Source: Ochrobactrum teleogrylli | Lineage (GTDB): Bacteria; Pseudomonadota; Alphaproteobacteria; Rhizobiales; Rhizobiaceae | Length of the DNA stretch: 64,000 nt | Assembly (NCBI RefSeq): GCF_006376685.1 | Contig: NZ_VEWL01000009.1 | Coordinates: forward strand, 124,001 to 188,000 | Direction: 5' to 3' | Part shown: one piece after another, positions 1 through 8,065 of the stretch | Position numbering within the stretch: position 1 is the stretch's first letter | Layout of the letters: every line of letters starts with the position of its first letter | The notes under the pieces: model-generated | What the model saw: only the letters and a program-made list of their open reading frames with translations | What the model was told of the DNA's origin: nothing | Databases searched by the model: none | Made by a program: the position numbers and the translations under genes

Positions 1-1739
1 CGCTGCATCATGTCTTCGACACGCCGCATGACCGCATCATCTGGGATGTTGGCCATCAGGCCTATCCGCACAAGATCCTGACCGGTCGTCGCGACCGCAT
101 CCGCACGCTGCGGCAGGAAGGCGGCTTGTCCGGTTTCACCAAGCGTTCCGAGAGCGAATATGATCCATTCGGCGCGGCGCATTCCTCGACGTCGATTTCC
201 GCCGGTCTCGGCATGGCGGTGGCCAGCGATCTTTCCGGCGAAAAGCGCAATGTCATTGCCGTCATCGGCGACGGTTCCATGTCGGCGGGCATGGCCTATG
301 AAGCGATGAACAATGCCGGTGCGCTGGATGCGCGGCTGATCGTGATCCTCAACGACAACGACATGTCGATTGCGCCGCCGACCGGCGCGATGAGCGCCTA
401 TCTGGCGCGCCTCGTTTCGGGCCGCACCTATCGCAGCGTCCGCGAAGCCGCCAAGCAGGTAGCGCAGAAACTGCCGAAATTCCTTCAGGACAAGGCGCGC
501 AAGTCGGAAGAATATGCCCGCGCATTCTTCACCGGCGGCACGCTGTTCGAAGAGCTGGGCTTCTATTATGTCGGGCCTATCGACGGGCATAATCTCGACC
601 ATCTTCTGCCCGTGCTGAAAAATGTTCGTGACACGCAAAAAGGCCCGGTGCTGATCCATGTGGTGACGCAGAAGGGCAAGGGCTACGCGCCTGCGGAAGC
701 TGCTGCCGACAAATATCATGGCGTCAACAAGTTCGATGTCATCACCGGCAAGCAGGCGAAGCCGCCCGCAAATGCGCCGAGCTATACCAAGATTTTCGGC
801 ACCAGCCTGATCGAGGAAGCACGTCACGACGACAAGATCGTGGCCATCACCGCCGCCATGCCGACCGGCACCGGGCTTGACCTTTTCGGCGAAGTTTTTC
901 CGCAGCGCACCTTCGATGTGGGCATTGCCGAACAGCACGCGGTTACCTTTGCAGCGGGTCTCGCCAGCGAGGGCTTCAAGCCGTTCTGCGCCATTTATTC
1001 GACCTTTCTGCAGCGCGGCTACGATCAGGTCGTGCATGACGTGTCGATCCAGAACCTTCCGGTTCGCTTCCCCATCGATCGCGCCGGTCTGGTGGGTGCC
1101 GATGGCGCCACCCATGCAGGCTCCTTCGATACGGGTTTCCTCGCCGCTCTGCCGGGCTTTGTCGTCATGGCGGCTTCCGACGAGGCCGAACTGCGCCATA
1201 TGGTGCGCACTGCCGCCGAATATGACGAAAGCCCGATTTCCTTCCGCTATCCGCGCGGCGACGGCGTTGGCGTCGATCTGCCGGAGCGCGGCTCGGTGCT
1301 GGAAATCGGCAAGGGCCGCATCGTGCGCGAAGGCACCAAAGTAGCGCTGCTATCCTTCGGGACGCGGTTGCAGGAATGCCTTGCCGCCGCCGATGAACTG
1401 GGCGCTGCCGGACTTTCGACGACAGTTGCTGATGCGCGCTTTGCCAAGCCGCTCGATCACGATCTCATCCGTCGTCTCGCCCGTGAGCATGAAGTGCTGG
1501 TGACGGTCGAAGAGGGTGCGGTAGGCGGCTTTGCCTCGCATGTGCTGCAATTCCTCGCCACCGATGGTTTGCTGGATCGTGGCCTCAAGGTTCGTGCGCT
1601 GACGCTGCCCGATCTATATCAGGATCACGGCAAGCCGGATGCGATGTATGCCAGCGCCGGTCTCGACCGCGCCGGTATCGTGCACACGGTGTTTTCCGCG
1701 CTTGGTCGCGAAGATATCGCGACACCGTTCCGTGCCTGA
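1..1739 (+). CDS. dxs: 1-deoxy-D-xylulose-5-phosphate synthase (5' end cut by window)
   Basis: This enzyme condenses pyruvate and glyceraldehyde 3-phosphate to DXP, the first step of the MEP isoprenoid pathway and a precursor source for thiamine and pyridoxal. The frame is open from the first bases and already reads [20 protein letters not shown], so the true start lies before the window. Visible family signatures are the thiamine-diphosphate loop [18 protein letters not shown] and the catalytic-Glu segment [16 protein letters not shown]. About 580 residues are present of a usual 620-640. The stop (1737-1739) overlaps the GTG start of tlyA by 8 bases, suggesting co-transcription. A later MEP gene, ispH, lies about 42 kb downstream in the same window. 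Confidence 0.97.
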   Translation, partial: LHHVFDTPHDRIIWDVGHQAYPHKILTGRRDRIRTLRQEGGLSGFTKRSESEYDPFGAAHSSTSISAGLGMAVASDLSGEKRNVIAVIGDGSMSAGMAYEAMNNAGALDARLIVILNDNDMSIAPPTGAMSAYLARLVSGRTYRSVREAAKQVAQKLPKFLQDKARKSEEYARAFFTGGTLFEELGFYYVGPIDGHNLDHLLPVLKNVRDTQKGPVLIHVVTQKGKGYAPAEAAADKYHGVNKFDVITGKQAKPPANAPSYTKIFGTSLIEEARHDDKIVAITAAMPTGTGLDLFGEVFPQRTFDVGIAEQHAVTFAAGLASEGFKPFCAIYSTFLQRGYDQVVHDVSIQNLPVRFPIDRAGLVGADGATHAGSFDTGFLAALPGFVVMAASDEAELRHMVRTAAEYDESPISFRYPRGDGVGVDLPERGSVLEIGKGRIVREGTKVALLSFGTRLQECLAAADELGAAGLSTTVADARFAKPLDHDLIRRLAREHEVLVTVEEGAVGGFASHVLQFLATDGLLDRGLKVRALTLPDLYQDHGKPDAMYASAGLDRAGIVHTVFSALGREDIATPFRA

Positions 1740-2481
1740 TTTCAGGGCGCGCCTTGACCAGTTGCTGGTGGAACGCGGATTGTTCGCCACGCGCTCGCGC
1801 GCTCGCGATGCGATCCAGCGCGGCACGGTCAAGGTGGATGGCAAAGCCGTCACCAAGCCGGGCCAGACCGTGGCGCACAACGCGGCAGTCGCGGTGGACG
1901 ATCCTGCCAGCGCCTATGTCTCCCGCGCCGCGTTGAAACTGATTGCGGCGCTTGATCATTTCGACCTCGTTGTGAAAGGGCGCACGGCGCTCGATATTGG
2001 CGCATCGACTGGTGGTTTTACACAGGTGCTTCTGGAACGCGGCGCAAGCCATGTCATCGCCATCGATGTCGGACACGACCAGTTGCACGAGCGCCTGCGT
2101 GGTAACGCCCAAGTCACCAACAGGGAAGGCGTTAACGCCCGCGCGCTGGAGCTTATCCATCTCGATGGACGCGACATCGACTGCGTCGTTTCGGATGTCA
2201 GTTTCATCTCGCTGAAGCTCGCTTTGCCCCCAGCATTGGCCTTTGCGCAAAAAGATGCTATCTGCGCGCTTCTCGTGAAGCCGCAATTCGAGGCAGGACG
2301 TGAAGCCATCGGCAAGGGCGGCATTTTGCGCGACACGGCAGACGGCGAACGCATCGCAGAAGAACTCAAACTTTGGCTTGAGACGCAGCCTGGCTGGCGC
2401 GCGCTCGGCCTTTGCCCGTCGCCCATCGAAGGTGGTGATGGCAATCGTGAATATCTCTTGGCAGGAAAGAAAGACCAATGA
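1732..2481 (+). CDS. tlyA: TlyA family rRNA (cytidine-2'-O)-methyltransferase
   Basis: Predicted 249-residue RNA methyltransferase of the TlyA/hemolysin A family, which 2'-O-methylates rRNA cytidines. The N-terminus is an S4 RNA-binding domain ([20 protein letters not shown], about residues 5-65), followed by a FtsJ-like Rossmann domain with the SAM loop [15 protein letters not shown] and the segment [16 protein letters not shown] chose the GTG at 1732 because the S4 domain begins right after it and it overlaps the dxs stop; the upstream in-frame ATG at 1639 would add residues that are a shadow of dxs. The gene ends in an ATGA overlap with the next gene, so the three probably form one operon. 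The 'hemolysin' label in databases is historical. Confidence 0.92.
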   Translation: MPDFRARLDQLLVERGLFATRSRARDAIQRGTVKVDGKAVTKPGQTVAHNAAVAVDDPASAYVSRAALKLIAALDHFDLVVKGRTALDIGASTGGFTQVLLERGASHVIAIDVGHDQLHERLRGNAQVTNREGVNARALELIHLDGRDIDCVVSDVSFISLKLALPPALAFAQKDAICALLVKPQFEAGREAIGKGGILRDTADGERIAEELKLWLETQPGWRALGLCPSPIEGGDGNREYLLAGKKDQ

Positions 2482-3719
2482 CGACGCCAGTAACGGGGCA
2501 AGTTAATATCCGCTCGATTGGTGCGGGCGGCGATGGCGTCGCCAATCTTCCCGATGGTCAGATTTATGTGCCTTTCACCCTGCCGGGCGAAGTGGCCAAT
2601 GTGGCGCGCGACAAGAACCGCGCGACACTGATGGCCTTGCTGGAAGCCTCGCCAGAACGGCAGGACCCGGCCTGCGAGCATTTCGAAGCCTGCGGCGGTT
2701 GTGCGCTGCAACACTGGCAGGACGAACCCTATCGCCTTTGGAAGCGCGAACTGGTGGTCTCGGCCCTGAAGGGCAGGGGCATCGACGTAGAGGTTGAACC
2801 GTTGGTGGCTTGCGCGCCGCATACGCGCCGCCGGGCCGTTTTTGCGGTGCGCAAGACCGAGAAGGGCGTTCTGCTCGGCTTCAATCGCCATCTCAGCCAC
2901 GAAATTATCGATATTGTCGAATGCCCGGTCACCGTGCCGGAAATCATCGCGCGCCTCGACGATTTGCGCGATGTCGGCGCTTTGCTGGCCCCCGGTTCCA
3001 AACCGTTCAAGCTGGCGGCAACACTGACGGCATCCGGCCTCGATCTGGCGGCAAGCGGCTGCGGTGTGCTGGATGACGACCAGCGCCGCGCCCTGACCGC
3101 GCTGGTCATCAAGAAAGGCTTTGCGCGTCTTTCCCACGAGGGCGAAATCATCGTCGAGCCGAAAAAGCCACTGATCCATTTCGGCAAGGTTCCGGTGCCG
3201 GTGCCGCCCGGCTGCTTTCTGCAAGCGACGGCTGAAGCCGAGGAAACCATGACGGCGCTGGTGCTGAACCATGTCGGCAAGGCGAAGCGCGTCGCTGATC
3301 TCTTCTGCGGCGTCGGCACGTTTGCACTCAGAATCGCAGAGAAAAGCGCTGTCCATGCGGTGGAAAGCGACGCGGCTGCTCTGGCGGCGCTCGATCGTGG
3401 CGTGCGCCATGTGCAGGGCTTGAAGCCTGTCTCGGTCGAGCGGCGCGACCTGTTCCGCCGTCCGCTGATGCCGAAGGAATTGCTGCCATACAACGCCGTG
3501 GTCTTCGATCCGCCGCGTGCGGGCGCCGAAGAACAGGCGCAGGAACTGGCTAAGTCCAAGGTGGAAAGGGTGGTTGCCGTGTCGTGTAACCCGGTGACGC
3601 TCGCCCGCGATCTCGCCATTCTGCTGAAGGGCGGCTATCGCATCCAGCGCGTCACGCCCATCGACCAGTTCCTGTGGTCGCCGCATGTGGAAGCGGTGGC
3701 GACGCTGGTGAAGAAATAA
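2478..3719 (+). CDS. TrmA/RumA-family class I SAM-dependent RNA (uracil-5-) methyltransferase
   Basis: A 413-residue member of the family that makes 5-methyluridine in tRNA or rRNA. Visible signatures are the iron-sulfur cysteines CEHFEACGGC (about residues 60-70), the SAM-binding stretch VADLFCGVGTFALRIA (about 270-285), the FDPPRAGAEEQAQ motif, and the catalytic-cysteine motif VAVSCNPVTLARDL near residue 365. An N-terminal TRAM-like segment (about residues 1-55) is present but short. The start overlaps the tlyA stop (ATGA), which implies translational coupling. Whether the target is tRNA U54 or a 23S position cannot be decided from the sequence, so no symbol is given. A strong hairpin terminator follows. 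Confidence 0.9.
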   Translation: MTTPVTGQVNIRSIGAGGDGVANLPDGQIYVPFTLPGEVANVARDKNRATLMALLEASPERQDPACEHFEACGGCALQHWQDEPYRLWKRELVVSALKGRGIDVEVEPLVACAPHTRRRAVFAVRKTEKGVLLGFNRHLSHEIIDIVECPVTVPEIIARLDDLRDVGALLAPGSKPFKLAATLTASGLDLAASGCGVLDDDQRRALTALVIKKGFARLSHEGEIIVEPKKPLIHFGKVPVPVPPGCFLQATAEAEETMTALVLNHVGKAKRVADLFCGVGTFALRIAEKSAVHAVESDAAALAALDRGVRHVQGLKPVSVERRDLFRRPLMPKELLPYNAVVFDPPRAGAEEQAQELAKSKVERVVAVSCNPVTLARDLAILLKGGYRIQRVTPIDQFLWSPHVEAVATLVKK

Positions 3720-3725
3720 TGCGAT

Positions 3726-3756
3726 AAATGCCGGGCAGAGCGCCCGGCATTTTTAT
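3726..3756. terminator. Bidirectional rho-independent terminator
   Basis: Stem ATGCCGGGC / GCCCGGCAT with loop AGAGC (3728-3750), preceded by A-rich and followed by T-rich sequence. It sits between the rightward RNA methyltransferase gene and the leftward SRPBCC gene and could serve both. Confidence 0.85.
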
Positions 3757-3770
3757 TTCGATCATCAGGG

Positions 3771-4199
3771 TCAGTTGGCTAGTCCGTCGAAATTCGTCAG
3801 AATGGTGGTCCAGCCTTTGATGTGGCCGTCGCGCGCTTCGGGGCTGCGGAATTTGACCTGCTTCAGCGTGATGTCCGTGGTGTTCGGGTCCACTTCCTTC
3901 AGGTCTATCGTCACGACGCTGTCGTCCAGCGAATGCGGCGAATTCCACGTGAACGCCAGATGCGCATGGGGGTCTATTTCCAGATAGGTGCCCGAATGCG
4001 GCACGTCGCGGTCGACCATGTGCATCAAAATGGAAAAGCGACCGCCTTTCACCGCATCCGTGCTGACATCGGACGGACCGGTGCTGTCGCTTGATGCGCG
4101 CATGAATTTCGCCAGCGTTGCGGGCGAGAGCCATGCATTGAAAACCTTCTCCCGGGGAGCGGCGATCCTGCGATTGACTGTCAGTTCAAGCTCACTCAT
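3771..4199 (-). CDS. SRPBCC/AHSA1 domain protein
   Basis: A 142-residue protein of the START/Bet v1-like superfamily (AHSA1-type ligand-binding fold), beginning MSELELTVNRRIAAPREKVF, the usual first strand and helix of this fold, and containing the typical GGRFSILMHMVDR and THSGTYLEIDPHAHLAFTW-like segments. The function of such stand-alone proteins is usually unknown. I chose the start at 4199 because AGGAA lies just upstream and the family alignment begins there; an ATG at 4226 would add nine residues inside the preceding ArsR gene. It overlaps the ArsR stop by 8 bases, so the two are co-expressed. Genes paired like this are common in proteobacteria, with the ArsR protein controlling its partner. 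Confidence 0.85.
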   Translation of the reverse strand: MSELELTVNRRIAAPREKVFNAWLSPATLAKFMRASSDSTGPSDVSTDAVKGGRFSILMHMVDRDVPHSGTYLEIDPHAHLAFTWNSPHSLDDSVVTIDLKEVDPNTTDITLKQVKFRSPEARDGHIKGWTTILTNFDGLAN

Positions 4200-4527
4200 T
4201 TTCCTGTTCCTTCGAAACGAGTACATCCTCCAGCGCCGTCAGGCGCAGTTCCCAGACAGACTTCAGTTCCGCAAACCAGTTTTCCACTTCCCGTACTGGT
4301 TCCAGTTCGGCGGCAATGAAATGCTCGCGGCCCAAAGTCTTGCGGGTGACCAATTCTGCCTCCTCCAGCACCTTGATGTGCTTGGAGACCGAGTTGAGCG
4401 ACATGTCGAAATGAGCGGCGAGCGCAGTCACTCTTGATGGCCCCTCCTGTACGAGCAGCGTCAAGATATGCCGTCGCGTAACGTCTCCGACGGCTTTGAG
4501 AATATGTGACAGAGCATCTTCGTTCAT
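4192..4527 (-). CDS. ArsR/SmtB-family transcriptional regulator (AHSA1-associated type)
   Basis: A 111-residue winged-helix regulator. The helix-turn-helix lies at about residues 30-65 (RVTALAAHFDMSLNSVSKHI), followed by the wing. It lacks the cysteine pairs of metal-sensing ArsR proteins, which fits the subgroup paired with AHSA1-domain genes. It overlaps that partner downstream. Two copies of an 18-base operator-like sequence in inverted orientation lie immediately upstream (4529-4546 and 4570-4587), so autoregulation of the pair is likely. The ligand is unknown. Confidence 0.88.
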   Translation of the reverse strand: MNEDALSHILKAVGDVTRRHILTLLVQEGPSRVTALAAHFDMSLNSVSKHIKVLEEAELVTRKTLGREHFIAAELEPVREVENWFAELKSVWELRLTALEDVLVSKEQENE

Positions 4528-4528
4528 T

Positions 4529-4587
4529 ATTCACCCGTAAGGTTGAATATACGTCATCCATGGAAATAGTCAACCATATGGGTGAAT
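4529..4587. promoter_or_regulatory. Pair of inverted operator-like sites for the ArsR/AHSA1 operon
   Basis: ATTCACCCGTAAGGTTGA (4529-4546) recurs as its near-exact reverse complement TCAACCATATGGGTGAAT (4570-4587), 16 of 18 positions agreeing. Each copy is itself an imperfect palindrome TTCAxCC-N4-GGxTGAA, and the centres are about 40 bases apart. The first site ends one base before the ArsR start codon, so binding would block translation initiation or promoter clearance. Seen directly; the role is inferred. Confidence 0.65.
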
Positions 4588-4618
4588 GTTTTTCAATGGG
4601 CCGTGGTGGCGGTTGCGT

Positions 4619-4716
4619 GCTTAGAGCGCCGATCTGAATGAATCAGATCGGCGCTCTAAGCTTCTATATTTCAAGCATAATCTTATCGATCCTCGTTTCA
4701 CTCCGGGCGGATTATG
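4619..4716. repeat. Compound palindromic intergenic repeat
   Basis: A perfect 19-base inverted repeat with a 5-base loop (arms 4619-4637 and 4643-4661, core AGAGCGCCGATCTGA) is followed by a second inverted repeat AGCATAATC...GATTATGCT (about 4675-4717) with a 27-base spacer. The combination resembles mobile palindromic units scattered in Brucella and rhizobial genomes. No coding potential was found. Confidence 0.6.
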
Positions 4717-4720
4717 CTTT

Positions 4721-4757
4721 AAAAACAAAACCATCTGTACGGGTGGTACAGATGGTT
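4721..4757 (-). terminator. Rho-independent terminator of the LOG-family gene
   Basis: A perfect 12-base stem, AACCATCTGTAC (4729-4740) with GTACAGATGGTT (4746-4757) and a 5-base loop. Read leftward it is followed by TTTTGTTTTT, so it terminates the leftward gene that ends at 4802. Confidence 0.8.
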
Positions 4758-4801
4758 CAATGCAAAACGAATAAGAAGGCCGCCCTTGCGAGGGGGAGGG
4801 C

Positions 4802-5404
4802 TCACATCTTTTCGATGATTTCGGGATCGCCTTCGCGCGGCTTACCATTGGCGGCGATGATGGCCGGCACAATGTCTTCCGCCCGGTCGATGACCAGCGG
4901 CTGTACCTGATGGGCGGTATGGAGAAACCCTTCTGCGCGCATATGGTCGAGCAGCGACAGCATGGGCTGCCAGAAATTGTTGATATTGGCGAAGACCATC
5001 GGCTTGCGATGCTTGCCGAGCTGTCCCCAAGTCATCATCTCGACGATTTCCTCGACCGTGCCGATGCCGCCGGGCAGTGTGACGAATGCATCCGACTTCT
5101 GGAACATCAGGTGCTTGCGCTCGTGCATATCGTCAACGACGATCAGTTCGGTCAGCTGTTCCGCCTTTTCGAGGCTTGCTTCCTTGTCGAGCAGGAAAGT
5201 CGGGATGATGCCGGTGACTTCGCCGCCAGCTTCCATCACGCCCTGCGACACCGCGCCCATGATGCCGCGTGTGCCGCCGCCATAGACAAGGCGCAGACCA
5301 TGCTCGGCAATCGAGCGGCCAAGCGCCAGTCCCGCTTCGCGATAGATGGGGTTCTGGCCCATGGAAGAGCCGCAATAAACGCAAATGGATCGAATCTCAG
5401 ACAT
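4802..5404 (-). CDS. LOG family protein (TIGR00730-type Rossmann fold, putative nucleotide phosphoribohydrolase)
   Basis: A 200-residue protein with the LOG-family start ICVYCGSSMG and the signature PGGIGTVEEIVEMMTWGQLG at about residues 112-130. Family members release nucleobases from nucleoside 5'-monophosphates (the cytokinin-activating reaction in plants); in bacteria the substrate is often AMP-like and the physiological role is unsettled. The length is typical. The gene stands alone between the repeat region at 4.6-4.7 kb and a divergent lysozyme-inhibitor-like gene. No strong Shine-Dalgarno is seen before the ATG. Confidence 0.88.
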   Translation of the reverse strand: MSEIRSICVYCGSSMGQNPIYREAGLALGRSIAEHGLRLVYGGGTRGIMGAVSQGVMEAGGEVTGIIPTFLLDKEASLEKAEQLTELIVVDDMHERKHLMFQKSDAFVTLPGGIGTVEEIVEMMTWGQLGKHRKPMVFANINNFWQPMLSLLDHMRAEGFLHTAHQVQPLVIDRAEDIVPAIIAANGKPREGDPEIIEKM

Positions 5405-5531
5405 AGTGCTTTTTTGGGCTTTTGCTGCGTAAGCGTCAAGTCGGGCGTCACGCCGCAGTGGCGTAAAATCCGTTCATGTCCTGTACATTGGCGGCGGCTA
5501 TCCTAACTCCTGTATTTCAAATCTAACCGGA

Positions 5532-5903
5532 GTGAATTTGAAAATGTTGTCACCCATGAAATTGTCCGTCGCACTTTTTGCACTGTCTCTGACCACCTCG
5601 GTGGCATCGGCTGCTGAAATTACCATCAAACTGCCGGACGATACGGCGGTGACGACCAATTCCGTCCTTTATAAATGCGGCGAAAAGGACGTGTCCGTTA
5701 CCTATTACAATGCTGGTGATATTTCGCTTGCCGAGCTTGAGCTGGATGATGAAACCGTCGTCGCTTCCAACGTCATTTCCGGCTCTGGCGCGAAATATGC
5801 CGGTGGCGTTTATGTCTGGTGGACCAAGGGCCCGGAGGCCAGTCTCTACAATCTTATGGACGACCCGGAGCAGGAAAAGCCTACAAGCTGTGCAGAACAA
5901 TAA
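5532..5903 (+). CDS. MliC/PliC-type lysozyme inhibitor-like secreted protein
   Basis: A 123-residue (or shorter) exported protein. A signal peptide (KLSVALFALSLTTSVASAAE) ends near residue 28. The mature part carries the MliC signature: YKCGEKDVSVTYYNAGD followed by SGSGAKYAGGVYVWWTKGPE, the loops that contact c-type lysozyme in known members, plus Cys at YKC and TSCAEQ that could form the family disulfide. It is periplasmic and soluble, since no lipobox is seen. It would protect peptidoglycan from host lysozyme. The start is uncertain: GTG 5532, ATG 5544 and ATG 5556 are in frame, and CCGGAG at 5527-5532 favours 5544. Confidence 0.8.
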   Translation: MNLKMLSPMKLSVALFALSLTTSVASAAEITIKLPDDTAVTTNSVLYKCGEKDVSVTYYNAGDISLAELELDDETVVASNVISGSGAKYAGGVYVWWTKGPEASLYNLMDDPEQEKPTSCAEQ

Positions 5904-5991
5904 GCAAGCTAAGAAAAACCCTCGTAGCTTTCGCTAATTCGGTGCAGATTTGTTGTGGGGGGAAGCCAAAAGCTATAAACCCGTTCTAGAG

Positions 5992-6097
5992 AGCATTTCC
6001 AGCAAAAGTGCGAAGCGGTTTTGCGTTGGATAATGCGACAGGGGAAGAAGTTAGCATTTCCAGCAAAACTGCGTAGCGGTTTGTGTTGGATGATGCG
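5992..6097 (+). repeat. Tandem pair of ~46-base hairpin repeats (copies 1 and 2)
   Basis: Copy 1 (5992-6037) and copy 2 (6053-6097) share AGCATTTCCAGCAAAA, then GCGAAGCGGTTTTGCGTTGGA-like sequence, ending AATGCG or GATGCG. Each can fold through GCATT/AATGC and CAAAA/TTTTG arms. The same unit recurs at 39152-39256 and 56397-56502. Copy 2 ends 84 bases before the LysM gene. Confidence 0.85.
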
Positions 6098-6181
6098 CAG
6101 AAAAAAAAATAGATAGCGCGGTTCCAAAGTCTCCGTTTTAACCGGAAACGCGCAAGTCTCTGGCGTGGGTTTCGAAACGAA

Positions 6182-7441
6182 ATGCAGAAGAACAGCTTTG
6201 GATTGCTCGGCGCTGGCGTGATGGCGGTTATTGTCGGGCTCGGTCTTTATTGGAACGCGAAAAAGACAGAGCCTGATACAACTAAGGCCGGCGTTTCTGC
6301 GCCCGCCGCTTCCGGCGGCGGACAACAGGCAGCACAGCCGCAAACGCCCCAGACGGAAACACCCCCAGCGCAATCCGCTGCGGCTGCGCCAAAGGCCGAT
6401 AAGCCGACCACCCCTGCCGAACAGGCTGCCGTTGAACCGGAACAGCAACACCAGACGCCGATCTTCGACGTCTTGCGCGTAGAACCGGACGGTTCCGTGG
6501 TGATTGCAGGCAAGGCCATGCCAAATTCGGATGTCGAAGTCGTGGCGGGCGCCAGTGTTCTCGGCAAGGCCAAGGCAGGCCCCAATGGCGATTTCGTCGT
6601 GGTGCTGGACGATCCTTTGAAGCCGGGCGATCATCAGCTGGTGCTGCGCGCCTCGGGGCAGGACAAGGTTGCCACTTCCGCCCAAACCGCCATTGTCTCC
6701 GTGCCGGATTCAAAAAGCGGACAGGTTCTGGCGCTGGTTGAAGAGCCGGGCGCAGCAAGCCGCCTGATCACCAAGCCCGAAGCGGCTCCCGCGCAGCCCG
6801 CCGACAGCGCTTCCGGTCCGTCGAATGGCGCGGCTACAGCGCCGACACCGGGCGAAAGTTCGCAGGCCAAGCCTGCGGAAGAACTTCCGATTGCCATCGA
6901 AGCGGTGGAAATCGAAGGAGACGCCATCTTCGTGGCAGGCAACGCCAAGGGCGGAAACCGCGTGATCGTCCATGCCAACGATATTCTGATCGGCTCCAGC
7001 GCCGTTTCGCCGGAAGGCCGTTTCCTCGTGCAGAGCACGCAGCCGCTGGCTGTTGCCGATTACATCATTCGCGCCGATCTTCTCGACAATGCCAATCGTA
7101 TCGTCGCAACTGCGCGTGTGCCGTTCCGTCGCGAGGCTGGCGCGAATATTTCGGCGGTCGCCCCCGCCGCCAGCGGCGCTGCGCCCGCGGAAGCCGGTGC
7201 CGAGGACAAGGCCGCGCTGCAAAAGGTCGATGGTTCGGTGATCATCCGCCGCGGCGATAATCTGTGGACGATTTCCAAGCGCGCTTATGGCAAGGGCACA
7301 CGCTACACGACGATCTATCTGGCCAATCGCGAGCAGATCAGGAATCCGGACCTCATCTGGCCGGGGCAGGTGTTCCACATGCCCAAAGAGCCACTGGGCG
7401 ATGAGGAAGTGAAGCGCCAGAGGCAAGAACGTCAAAACTGA
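6182..7441 (+). CDS. LysM-domain peptidoglycan-binding envelope protein
   Basis: A 419-residue protein. An N-terminal membrane anchor (FGLLGAGVMAVIVGLGLYW, about residues 5-23) is followed by a long Ala/Pro/Gln-rich low-complexity stretch (about 30-95), two Ig-like or bacterial-adhesion-like repeats (VLRVEPDGSVVIAGKAMPNS and IEAVEIEGDAIFVAGNAKGG), and a C-terminal LysM domain (GDNLWTISKRAYGKGTRYTT ... NPDLIWPGQVFHMP, about 355-402). The architecture suggests a periplasmic protein tethered to the inner membrane and bound to peptidoglycan. The precise role is not known. It is preceded by a tandem repeat pair and followed 14 bases after the stop by a large inverted-repeat element. Confidence 0.87.
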   Translation: MQKNSFGLLGAGVMAVIVGLGLYWNAKKTEPDTTKAGVSAPAASGGGQQAAQPQTPQTETPPAQSAAAAPKADKPTTPAEQAAVEPEQQHQTPIFDVLRVEPDGSVVIAGKAMPNSDVEVVAGASVLGKAKAGPNGDFVVVLDDPLKPGDHQLVLRASGQDKVATSAQTAIVSVPDSKSGQVLALVEEPGAASRLITKPEAAPAQPADSASGPSNGAATAPTPGESSQAKPAEELPIAIEAVEIEGDAIFVAGNAKGGNRVIVHANDILIGSSAVSPEGRFLVQSTQPLAVADYIIRADLLDNANRIVATARVPFRREAGANISAVAPAASGAAPAEAGAEDKAALQKVDGSVIIRRGDNLWTISKRAYGKGTRYTTIYLANREQIRNPDLIWPGQVFHMPKEPLGDEEVKRQRQERQN

Positions 7442-7455
7442 CCAGTCTTCGTTCT

Positions 7456-7602
7456 ACCACGACAGTTGCATTCTTCGTGATGCCGGTCTGCAACGAGCAA
7501 TTTCCTGTGCTCCGGTGCTCACGTACCCAAAAGTACGCTCCGCTCCGGTGCTCGAAAATCACTCGTTTCGCCACGGCCTGACGAATTTGCAACTGTCGTG
7601 CT
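7456..7602 (+). repeat. Large inverted-repeat element after the LysM gene (copy A)
   Basis: Perfect 13-base terminal arms, CACGACAGTTGCA (7458-7470) and TGCAACTGTCGTG (7588-7600), enclose a core with CCGGTGCTCACGTACCC...GTACGCTCCGCTCCGGTGCTCG (about 7511-7554). A related element lies after the ialB gene (35361-35505, opposite strand) with the same core order relative to its gene. It contains no credible ORF. Confidence 0.7.
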
Positions 7603-7680
7603 ACTTAACAATCACGATAGCTTGTTTTTACATTCACGGCGTTTTTTGGAAAAGACGCCGTGAAATCTTGTGCTTTAAGG

Positions 7681-7707
7681 TATAATCGTTTATCGTCGAT
7701 ATACGAT
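7681..7707 (+). promoter_or_regulatory. -10 box and ArsR operator
   Basis: A perfect TATAAT at 7681-7686 overlaps a 23-base palindrome ATCGTTTATCGTCGATATACGAT (7685-7707 with two-fold symmetry about 7696). This arrangement suits repression by the ArsR protein encoded immediately downstream. No convincing -35 hexamer was found at the right distance. Confidence 0.6.
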
Positions 7708-7717
7708 GAAGATTTCC

Positions 7718-8044
7718 ATGAATGATCAGCCCGCAGCCGATCTCGGCACGATGGCGAAAGGCGACGAGGATGCCGCGCGGATCTATGCCGCGCTGGGGCA
7801 TCCGGTGCGTATCGCCATCTTACGGCAGCTGATCCTTGAGGACGCCTGCTGCTGCAAGGACATTGTCGGCAGGCTGGATCTCGCCCAATCCACCGTTTCG
7901 CAGCATTTGAAGGTTCTCGTGACCGCAAGGCTGATCGACTATCGACCCGAACGCCAGTCTTCGCGCTACAGCGTCAACTGGCAGCAAATCAATGCCATTC
8001 GCACCCACCTTGCCGCATTCGCCGGTGGTTGTTGCACGTTATGA
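7718..8044 (+). CDS. ArsR-family metal/metalloid-type transcriptional regulator
   Basis: A 108-residue winged-helix repressor (112 if the ATG at 7706 is used). The DNA-binding helices are at about residues 45-75 ([20 protein letters not shown]). A cysteine cluster DACCCKDI precedes the recognition helix, as in ELCVCDL of arsenic-sensing ArsR, and the protein ends GGCC near its C-terminus, so thiol-based metal or metalloid sensing is plausible. I prefer the ATG at 7718 because the upstream ATG lies inside the operator palindrome and GAAG precedes 7718. It ends 21 bases before an Atm1/HMT1-type exporter that it probably regulates. Confidence 0.85.
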   Translation: MNDQPAADLGTMAKGDEDAARIYAALGHPVRIAILRQLILEDACCCKDIVGRLDLAQSTVSQHLKVLVTARLIDYRPERQSSRYSVNWQQINAIRTHLAAFAGGCCTL

Positions 8045-8065
8045 TCTGACCCGAAAGAACGCCTG

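Noticed and set aside
1639-1731. Upstream ATG start for tlyA
   Set aside because: It lies inside dxs in another frame and the S4 domain begins only after the GTG at 1732.
5992-6097. Possible CRISPR array or phage attachment site at the tandem repeats
   Set aside because: Only two units per site, spacers of 13-15 bases, no cas genes and no integrase.
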